From Oligoflexus sp. (GTDB lineage Bacteria; Bdellovibrionota_B; Oligoflexia; Oligoflexales; Oligoflexaceae), in the NCBI GenBank assembly GCA_030151925.1, contig JASLCY010000558.1, positions 1-5,453 of the forward strand: 5,453 bases of DNA, given 5' to 3'. Below are positions 1 to 5,453 of this stretch, in pieces (within the stretch, counting starts at the first letter, position 1; each line of letters starts with the position of its first letter). Both the position numbers and the translations under genes were made by a program. The notes below the pieces were generated by a model. That model did no database searches, had not been told where the DNA came from, and saw only the letters and a list, made by a program, of their open reading frames with translations.

Positions 1-2
1 GC

Positions 3-1286
3 GATCCCTGGGCGAAGACCTCGTACCTGACCGATTACCTCTCTTCGATCCGTAATCCAGGCGTCAACGCCCGCGTCTACGGTTTGATCGGCCACCCCAG
101 CCTGAGTTCTTCGCAATGTAAAACCATGGCGAATAAAGCGACCCAATACGCGGCTGTGATCGACCAGACAGGCGGAACCTGGGGTTCCATCTGCGACGCC
201 GACTACAGCGCCACCCTCAAGGCCGTGAGTAAGGATATCAGCACTATCCTGCTCACCCAGTTCAACCTGAAATATAAGCCTGACAGCGGCTCGGTGAAGA
301 TCACCGTCAACGGCTCGACCCAGAGCTCCGGCTACTCCGTGCAAGGCAGCATCGTCGCCTTCGATAAGGCTCCTGCGGCCGACGCTCAGATCAGCATCAG
401 CTATACCTACAGCGCCGACACTCCCAAGACGGATTTCGCCCTGCGCGAGAAAGCCGACGGCGGCAGCGCGAAAGTCTATATCGATGGCGTGGAATCCAAA
501 TCGTTCAGCTTCGATGCGAACGCCAACGCTATCCACTTCGCTTCCGCTCCTAAATCCGGCGCTTCGGTAAAAGTGGTTTACCGCAAGGGCGTGGACCTGA
601 CTCGTGAGTTTGCGCTGGGCAGCGACGCCGACGGCAGCAGCATCGCGGTCCTCGTCAACGGCGTAGCGATGACCAAGGCGGATTTCAGCTTCCGCGCCAG
701 CGACGATGTGGTGGTCTTCAACAAGGCTCCGGCCGATAAGGCCAGCATCAGCATCTCGTTCAACAGCATCCTCGAGCACCGTCTGGTCTATCCTATCGCC
801 TTCAACGATCTCGATTCCGTCAGCATCACCGATGCCTCAGGCGCTAAAGTCAATGCGGTTCGGAACGGCGACAGCCTGGTCTTCTCGGAAGCGGATTACT
901 CTCCAGGCCGCACTTTAACGGTCAAAGCCTCGATGGGCAGCGTGAGCTGGTCGGTTGACCTGCCGGTGGACATGCAATCGGATTCGATCAAAGTGAAGTC
1001 GGCCGCCGGCAAGGAGTGCACCAGCTTCGTGATCCTCGGCAGCAAGATGGACCTGAAGAGCTGCGGATACAGCAGCAGCGATAAGGTGAACATCGCCTTC
1101 TCCTACGAATCCGAGCATAAGGAGGCGTTCGATCTCGGGGCTCCGGAGTCGATACCGCAGAACGCCAGCTGGCAGGTTCTGGTGAACGGGGTCGAGACGA
1201 GCAGCTACCTCTTAGAGAATGGTCAGATCCGGTTCGCAAGTCTTCCCCGAGACGCCAAGGTAGAAGTTACCATGCAGGCTTTGTGA
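3..1286 (+). CDS. vWA-like exported protein with tandem beta modules (5' partial)
   Basis: The frame is open from the left edge, so the real start lies outside the window. The TTG at 84 is internal: the 27 codons before it continue the domain. The visible protein is 427 residues. Its first ~75 residues resemble the end of a von Willebrand A-like domain of the kind found in secreted or lipoprotein vWA proteins of deltaproteobacteria-like bacteria: an acidic DPWAK loop, the strand VNARVYGLIGHP, a Cys, then TGGTWGSICDADYS with a second Cys that may pair with the first. After this come about six divergent modules of roughly 50 residues, ending in a terminal VNGVETSSY...IRFASLP module. Two further Cys (codons starting near 1017 and 1062) sit in the fifth module and could form a disulfide. 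The composition (Ser, Ala, Asp, Val rich, no membrane segment) fits an extracellular or periplasmic protein. The ligand is unknown. Adhesion or surface display is inference. The terminator at 1335-1383 follows. Confidence 0.8.
   Translation, partial: DPWAKTSYLTDYLSSIRNPGVNARVYGLIGHPSLSSSQCKTMANKATQYAAVIDQTGGTWGSICDADYSATLKAVSKDISTILLTQFNLKYKPDSGSVKITVNGSTQSSGYSVQGSIVAFDKAPAADAQISISYTYSADTPKTDFALREKADGGSAKVYIDGVESKSFSFDANANAIHFASAPKSGASVKVVYRKGVDLTREFALGSDADGSSIAVLVNGVAMTKADFSFRASDDVVVFNKAPADKASISISFNSILEHRLVYPIAFNDLDSVSITDASGAKVNAVRNGDSLVFSEADYSPGRTLTVKASMGSVSWSVDLPVDMQSDSIKVKSAAGKECTSFVILGSKMDLKSCGYSSSDKVNIAFSYESEHKEAFDLGAPESIPQNASWQVLVNGVETSSYLLENGQIRFASLPRDAKVEVTMQAL
261..1274 (+). repeat. 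Six divergent ~50-residue beta-sandwich-like protein modules
   Basis: Aligned by eye, the protein repeats the pattern F-x-L, acidic/Gly/Ser spacer, V-x-V-x-(V/I)-(N/D)-G-V, variable Ser-rich turn with Phe or Tyr, (I/V)-x-F-x-x-AP, polar turn, then an alternating strand ending in Tyr or Phe. Approximate module bounds are 261-410, 435-581, 609-761, 786-932, 951-1106 and 1128-1274. Modules 1, 2, 3 and 6 match each other best (for example VNGVAMT against VNGVETSS, and FDKAP, FASAP, FNKAP, FASLP). Modules 4 and 5 have lost the NG and AP motifs. Similarity is at the protein level; the DNA has diverged, which suggests old duplications. I cannot name the fold family. It resembles Ig-like or calcium-independent surface repeats. 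Confidence 0.65.
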
Positions 1287-1334
1287 GCTGAGACGATACT
1301 AGAGAAACGTCAGGCTCAAAGAATCTTCCCCAAA

Positions 1335-1383
1335 AGAATCGAGGCGAGCTTCCTGCGAAGCTCGCCTTAGCTTTTTCGATTCT
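1335..1383. terminator. Nested inverted-repeat terminator between convergent genes
   Basis: An inner perfect 10-bp stem (1343-1352 with 1357-1366, loop CTGC) is followed on the + strand by a T5 run at 1372-1376, serving the vWA-like gene. An outer pair of 8-bp arms (AGAATCGA at 1335-1342, TCGATTCT at 1376-1383) brackets it. Read on the - strand, the outer arm runs straight into TTTT (complement of 1332-1335), so the same element can end the AraC-family transcript. The two genes are convergent, with stops at 1286 and 1391, which fits a bidirectional terminator. Confidence 0.75.
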
Positions 1384-1390
1384 CTAGGGA

Positions 1391-1930
1391 TTAAGCGAGG
1401 ACGACGTCCATCGCTGGTTCGGAAGAGGCCGGTTGAGCTTCCATGGGCACCAGCTTGCATTTTTCGCTGTAAGTGCGGAGCGACTCGCTGACGGTTTTTT
1501 TGAAACCTTCGTAGAGCTCTTGTTTCGCATGGGCGACAGCAGCGGCATCCTGGCTAGTTACCATAGCTTTCACGAGGCTCGAAGGAGCCTGGCGGAAAGT
1601 CTTACGGAAGAAGCGAGAGAAGTGCTGAGGGCTGTTGAAGCCGCAGAGCGTAAGAACGTCCATCAGAGCGAGTCCCAGGCCCTTTTCAATGATGTCGCGG
1701 GCGAGGTGAGCGCGGAAGGACCAGAGCCAGCGCATGGGAGCTATACCATAATGCTTATGGAAGAGACGGGTCAGCGCGAACTTCGAGATGCCGACCGTCG
1801 CGGCAAGATCATCCAAGCTGATGTCTTCACTGATGTTTTTAATAACGTAGTTCTGGAGAGGGAGCAGGGACACGGTTTGAGCAGGAGCTTCAACAGACTG
1901 AGATTGTGCGAGATTTTCGATAAACAACAT
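1391..1930 (-). CDS. AraC-family transcriptional regulator, compact
   Basis: A DNA-binding regulator of 179 residues. The AraC/XylS double helix-turn-helix spans about residues 25-123. The first HTH is near 39-59 (LDDLAATVGISKFALTRLFHK) and the second near 89-112, with the family signature CGFNSPQHFSRFFRKTF and a following AP in the usual GxxP position. There is no ligand-binding or dimerisation domain: only about 24 residues precede the HTH unit, and a 56-residue tail rich in Ala, Glu, Lys and Ser follows it. Family members with a sensor domain are usually near 250-300 residues, so this one resembles stand-alone SoxS/MarA-type regulators whose activity is set by their amount. The ATG start is supported by AGGAGA (1938-1943 on the - strand) seven bases upstream. 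The gene is divergent from the SpoIID-domain gene across an AT-rich gap. It may control that gene, itself, or distant targets; the sequence does not say which. Confidence 0.88.
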   Translation of the reverse strand: MLFIENLAQSQSVEAPAQTVSLLPLQNYVIKNISEDISLDDLAATVGISKFALTRLFHKHYGIAPMRWLWSFRAHLARDIIEKGLGLALMDVLTLCGFNSPQHFSRFFRKTFRQAPSSLVKAMVTSQDAAAVAHAKQELYEGFKKTVSESLRTYSEKCKLVPMEAQPASSEPAMDVVLA

Positions 1931-1955
1931 GCTTTTGTCTCCTAGCGTTTGATTA

Positions 1956-1969
1956 GCGTCTTCTGACGC
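1956..1969 (-). other. Short hairpin in the predicted leader of the AraC-family gene
   Basis: GCGTC and GACGC form a perfect 5-bp stem around a four-base loop, 26 bases before the start codon and upstream of the ribosome site. It lies inside the predicted transcript, or could be a small operator overlapping the start of transcription. No T run follows it, so it is not a terminator. Confidence 0.3.
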
Positions 1970-1977
1970 AACGCCAA

Positions 1978-2005
1978 ACTAAACCAGTCGTAGTTGCTTT
2001 GTCAA
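1978..2005 (-). promoter_or_regulatory. Putative sigma70-type promoter of the AraC-family gene
   Basis: On the - strand a perfect -35 box TTGACA (2000-2005) is separated by 16 bp from TTTAGT (1978-1983), a 4/6 match to TATAAT. Transcription would start near 1971 and give a leader of about 40 bases that includes the hairpin at 1956-1969 and the AGGAGA ribosome site. A-tract DNA at 2018-2050 lies just upstream of the -35 box and could act as an UP-like element. Confidence 0.5.
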
Positions 2006-2105
2006 CGCTGTTTAATCGAAAAACAAAAAAATATTTTAAGATCAATAAAAACAAATAGTTGAGTTGAAATACAAATTAATACTTCAGGAAATAAGCCAGA
2101 TGCCG

Positions 2106-2150
2106 ATCTAGGTTGTGGGAGAGAAGTTGAGTTATTTCAGAGACCTAGAT
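2106..2150. promoter_or_regulatory. 8-bp inverted repeat upstream of the SpoIID-domain gene
   Basis: ATCTAGGT (2106-2113) and its exact reverse complement ACCTAGAT (2143-2150) are separated by 29 bp, with centres 37 bp apart. It is 70 bp ahead of the ATG at 2221. It could be a pair of half-sites for a regulator, or arms of a hairpin in the untranslated leader. No T run follows. Chance occurrence is possible at this arm length. Confidence 0.3.
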
Positions 2151-2220
2151 TGTTAGCCTTGCCTCCTTTGTACGGGCCATGTTAGAAGACGGCCACTTTG
2201 ATACAGAGTAGGGAGAGTCT

Positions 2221-3534
2221 ATGAATGGCTTGAACAACAAAGTGTTGATGGTGCTTCTAGCCCTTTTGAGTATGAACGCCAAGAATGGTGTCCGCGCTGC
2301 GGATCTCGCCGATACGAATCGTTATATGCTCGATCTGGTTTCCGCCGGCGTTTCGTCACGTACTATGGTTCGTGTCAAAGTCTTCCCGCATGATAAAGAC
2401 TATAAGCCTCAGGGGCTCGATACCGTCCGCAATCATTTCATCGTAAGTTCCAACGGCAACTGCCAGCTCCTGCCCGCCTCTGCGGAAAGGGCCGTGGCGA
2501 CAGGCGGCGTCAAACAGCATTTCAAGACCATGGACGTCACCGCAGCGACTTTGCCCTCAGCGGTCATCGTGCGTTGCAGCGAGCCTTTCAAAATCACGCG
2601 GGATAACGGTCTCCCGGCCTATAGCTATTCGGGCTCCCTCTATATCAGACCGGTCGACGGCGAGCTCGAAGCGATCAACATCATCGATCTGAAGAACTAC
2701 CTGCGCGGCGTGGTCCCCTCGGAAGTCTATCGCGACTGGCCGATGGAAACCCTCAAGACGCAGGCCGTGGCTGCGCGGACTTATGCGGTTTATCACCTCA
2801 TCTACGCAAGACGCTTCGGCAGCGATCGCATCTATGACGTCGACGATACGATCAACTATCAGGCTTATACCGGCGACACGCTTCTATCGGACAAGACCGA
2901 TAGCGCGATCAGCGCGACGGAAGGCCAGATCCTGACCTTCAAAGGCAATGTGATCCAGGCGTTCTACCACGCTGATAGCGGCGGGCAGACCGAGGACGCG
3001 CTCTCGGTCTGGAGCCAGCCGATCCCGTTTACCGTGGCTCGCCCCGAAGCGCCTGAACTCCAGATGGCGAAAAACGTCTGGGAACGCAGCTTCTCGCTCG
3101 CGCAGCTCGAAGCCGCGCTTCGAGAGGAAGGCCTCCTGGAAAAAGGCCGCGCTCTGAAGAGCATCGTGATCCCCGTGGTGGGACGTTCCCCGTCGGGACG
3201 CGTAAAATCCATGGCTATGATCGATTCTTCCGGTCAGCATAAGACCTTCTCCTTAAACCTCTTCCGTAAGGTCGCGGGCCAGCTGCCTTCGCCGCTCTTC
3301 ACCATCGAGCAGGATCCCAAGGCTCCGCGCACGATGCTCGTGAAGGGGATCGGCTTCGGCCACGGCGTGGGGATGAGTCAGCAGGGAGCCGCGGCGCTCG
3401 CGGAGCAGAAGGCTTGGACCTACAAGCAGATCCTCAGCTACTACTACCTGAACACCACCCTCTGCTCGCTCGACGCTTCGAGCGATGCCGTTCCCGACTG
3501 CAAGAGCCAGAAGGTTGCCCAGGCTGGCCGTTAA
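2221..3534 (+). CDS. Exported SpoIID/LytB-domain protein
   Basis: The protein has 437 residues. Residues 1-26 read as a Sec signal peptide: a Lys at 7, a hydrophobic core VLMVLLALL, and a likely cut after VRA. Residues ~27-135 form an uncharacterised N-terminal region with two Cys (81, 119). The SpoIID/LytB domain fills about 136-415. It shows IIDLKNYLRGVVPSEV with Glu168 at the position of the family's catalytic Glu, then LKTQAVAARTYAVY, the FYHADSGGQTEDA segment at 248-260, and the hallmark GIGFGHGVGMSQQGAAALA at 376-394 followed by SYYYLNTTL. In Bacillus, SpoIID is a lytic transglycosylase that cuts glycan strands without stem peptides, and LytB enhances an amidase. A periplasmic peptidoglycan-cleaving role is therefore likely here, though not linked to sporulation. 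AGGGAG (2210-2215) supports the ATG. The gene stands alone and ends at a strong terminator. The SGG loop lacks the Cys seen in some homologues. Confidence 0.9.
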   Translation: MNGLNNKVLMVLLALLSMNAKNGVRAADLADTNRYMLDLVSAGVSSRTMVRVKVFPHDKDYKPQGLDTVRNHFIVSSNGNCQLLPASAERAVATGGVKQHFKTMDVTAATLPSAVIVRCSEPFKITRDNGLPAYSYSGSLYIRPVDGELEAINIIDLKNYLRGVVPSEVYRDWPMETLKTQAVAARTYAVYHLIYARRFGSDRIYDVDDTINYQAYTGDTLLSDKTDSAISATEGQILTFKGNVIQAFYHADSGGQTEDALSVWSQPIPFTVARPEAPELQMAKNVWERSFSLAQLEAALREEGLLEKGRALKSIVIPVVGRSPSGRVKSMAMIDSSGQHKTFSLNLFRKVAGQLPSPLFTIEQDPKAPRTMLVKGIGFGHGVGMSQQGAAALAEQKAWTYKQILSYYYLNTTLCSLDASSDAVPDCKSQKVAQAGR

Positions 3535-3554
3535 GGAACTGTGAAACCGCATGA

Positions 3555-3586
3555 AAAAAGAGGTCTCGGGGACGAGACCTCTTTTT
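3555..3586. terminator. Perfect bidirectional rho-independent terminator
   Basis: A 14-bp perfect stem (3555-3568 with 3573-3586) closes a GGGA loop, which fits the GNRA tetraloop rule. The arms end in an A run and a T run, so both strands read as a GC-rich stem followed by at least five U. It sits between the convergent stops of the SpoIID-domain gene (3534) and the histidine kinase (3611) and would end both transcripts. Confidence 0.95.
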
Positions 3587-3610
3587 CGTTTGAGAAGATT
3601 GCGCCTCCGC

Positions 3611-5095
<1,485 letters not shown>

Positions 5096-5227
5096 GTTAT
5101 CTCACAAATCCCGGAGAGTTATTTTAGCGACTATAAAGAAGTACGAATTTCGCTTTTTTCTAACAAAATGTCCAGTCGTATCCGCTGGTTCTCCGTTGGA
5201 TAAAAGCAAATTGATCTCGCCCCGCAA

Positions 5228-5255
5228 CGTGGCTTGAACCACGAAAATCTTTCGT
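5228..5255. other. Two overlapping short inverted repeats
   Basis: CGTGG/CCACG (5228-5232 with 5239-5243, loop of six) and ACGAAA/TTTCGT (5241-5246 with 5250-5255, loop of three) share the bases at 5241-5243, so only one hairpin can form at a time. They lie within the candidate promoter. They may be operator-like, or chance. Confidence 0.25.
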
Positions 5256-5263
5256 CATGTAAT
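5234..5263 (+). promoter_or_regulatory. Putative sigma70-type promoter of the prepilin-like gene
   Basis: TTGAAC (5234-5239, 4/6 to TTGACA) is followed after 18 bp by TGTAAT (5258-5263, 5/6 to TATAAT). Transcription would begin near 5270 and leave an untranslated leader of about 135 bases. The -35 box overlaps the inverted repeat at 5228-5243, which could let a repressor block it. A TAGAAT at 5315-5320 is an alternative -10 box but has no good -35 partner. Confidence 0.35.
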
Positions 5264-5393
5264 AAACTTGCACAATCAACTCCCCATAACCAAAGCATTG
5301 TTCTTTAATAAAAATAGAATACGTCAGTCCCGTCAACCGCTCAAAACTAAAACTACAGATCTAGCTCTAATTGACCGATAACAAAGAGCAAAG

Positions 5394-5403
5394 AGGGAGG
5401 GGG
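5394..5403 (+). promoter_or_regulatory. Strong ribosome binding site fixing the start at 5405
   Basis: A purine-rich AGGGAGGGGG tract holds GGGAGG (5395-5400), which ends four bases before the ATG. It is the strongest Shine-Dalgarno match in the window and supports 5405 as a genuine start although only 49 bases of the gene are visible. Confidence 0.7.
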
Positions 5404-5404
5404 C

Positions 5405-5453
5405 ATGACAAAACCATACCGGAGCGGGGAAGCTGGTACGAGTTTGATCGAAC
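5405..5453 (+). CDS. Probable type IV prepilin-like protein (3' partial)
   Basis: Only the first 16 codons are present: MTKPYRSGEAGTSLIE. They read as a class III (prepilin) signal peptide. There is a short positively charged leader (Lys3, Arg6), Gly11 at the -1 cleavage position, then TSLIE, where Glu falls exactly at +5 as in the G|FTLIE consensus of type IV pilins and pseudopilins. Such proteins are cut and N-methylated by the prepilin peptidase PilD and assembled into type IV pili or type II secretion pseudopili in the inner membrane. The hydrophobic helix expected after Glu16 lies beyond the window edge, so this remains a motif-based call. The strong ribosome site just upstream supports translation from this ATG. 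It is divergent from the histidine kinase. Whether it is a major pilin, a minor pilin or a general secretion pseudopilin cannot be told. Confidence 0.6.
   Translation, partial: MTKPYRSGEAGTSLIE

Larger units (their letters stand above)
1931..2220. other. Divergent intergenic region, AT-rich
   Basis: This 290-bp gap separates the AraC-family start from the SpoIID-domain start. It holds the - strand promoter at 1978-2005 and a strongly AT-rich block at about 2010-2095 with several A-tracts. It also holds a 9-bp direct repeat AGTTGAGTT (2057-2065 and 2125-2133) and the inverted repeat at 2106-2150. I could not find a convincing + strand promoter: TTGAAA at 2064-2069 is a good -35 box but has no good -10 partner at normal spacing. 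No small gene is supported here. Confidence 0.55.
5096..5404. other. Divergent intergenic region between kinase and prepilin-like gene
   Basis: This gap of about 309 bp has no supported gene. It holds a candidate + strand promoter (5234-5263), two overlapping short inverted repeats (5228-5243 and 5241-5255) and a strong ribosome site at its right end. For the kinase on the - strand I see only TATAGT (5130-5135) and TAAAAT-like -10 boxes without a fitting -35 box. The T6 run near 5152 has no stable stem before it and no + strand gene to end, so I do not call it a terminator. Confidence 0.5.

Noticed and set aside
84..86. TTG as the start of the first gene
   Set aside because: The frame is open for all 27 codons to the left, those codons continue the vWA-like fold, and no ribosome site precedes the TTG.
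1433..1945. A 170-codon open frame on the + strand opposite the AraC-family gene
   Set aside because: There is no ribosome site and no recognisable motif, and it covers the double HTH gene on the other strand. It is a shadow frame.
2083..2109. Flagellar sigma28-like promoter around GCCGAT
   Set aside because: The -35 position reads TTCA rather than TAAA, and the -10 match is incomplete.
5130..5158. Terminator ending in the T6 run in the right-hand intergenic region
   Set aside because: The only stem is about 5 bp with a 19-base loop, and no + strand gene lies before it.
5228..5243. T-arm-like sequence on the - strand suggesting a tRNA
   Set aside because: The loop is six rather than seven bases and no acceptor, D or anticodon stems can be found at the right distances.

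Overview
The window looks like chromosomal DNA of a Gram-negative, deltaproteobacteria-like bacterium. Secreted von Willebrand-type (vWA) repeat proteins, a SpoIID/LytB protein outside a sporulating Firmicute and a likely prepilin together point to the Bdellovibrionota/Oligoflexia or myxobacterial neighbourhood. This placement is inferred from gene style, not from a marker gene. Coding regions are moderately GC-rich, while the gaps between genes, especially around 2010-2100, are AT-rich.

Layout from left to right:
(1) 3-1286 (+): C-terminal part of a large exported protein. It holds the tail of a vWA-like domain followed by about six divergent beta-strand repeat modules.
(2) About 1335-1383: nested inverted repeats acting as a terminator between convergent genes.
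(3) 1391-1930 (-): a compact AraC-family regulator of 179 residues.
(4) 1931-2220: a divergent, AT-rich intergenic region with a plausible promoter for the regulator and an inverted repeat ahead of the next gene.
(5) 2221-3534 (+): an exported SpoIID/LytB-domain protein, probably a peptidoglycan lytic enzyme or amidase enhancer.
(6) 3555-3586: a perfect bidirectional terminator.
(7) 3611-5095 (-): an orphan membrane sensor histidine kinase with a periplasmic sensor of CHASE8 type.
(8) 5096-5404: intergenic DNA, then the first 16 codons of a gene (+) whose protein begins with what reads as a type IV prepilin leader.

No operon longer than one gene is visible; every adjacent pair is convergent or divergent. 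The common theme is the cell envelope and surface: a secreted repeat protein, a cell-wall enzyme, a periplasm-sensing kinase and a pilin-like protein. A functional link among them is only inference. I see no insertion sequence, CRISPR array, tRNA, rRNA or phage gene. The region reads as ordinary chromosome rather than as a new defence or mobile system.
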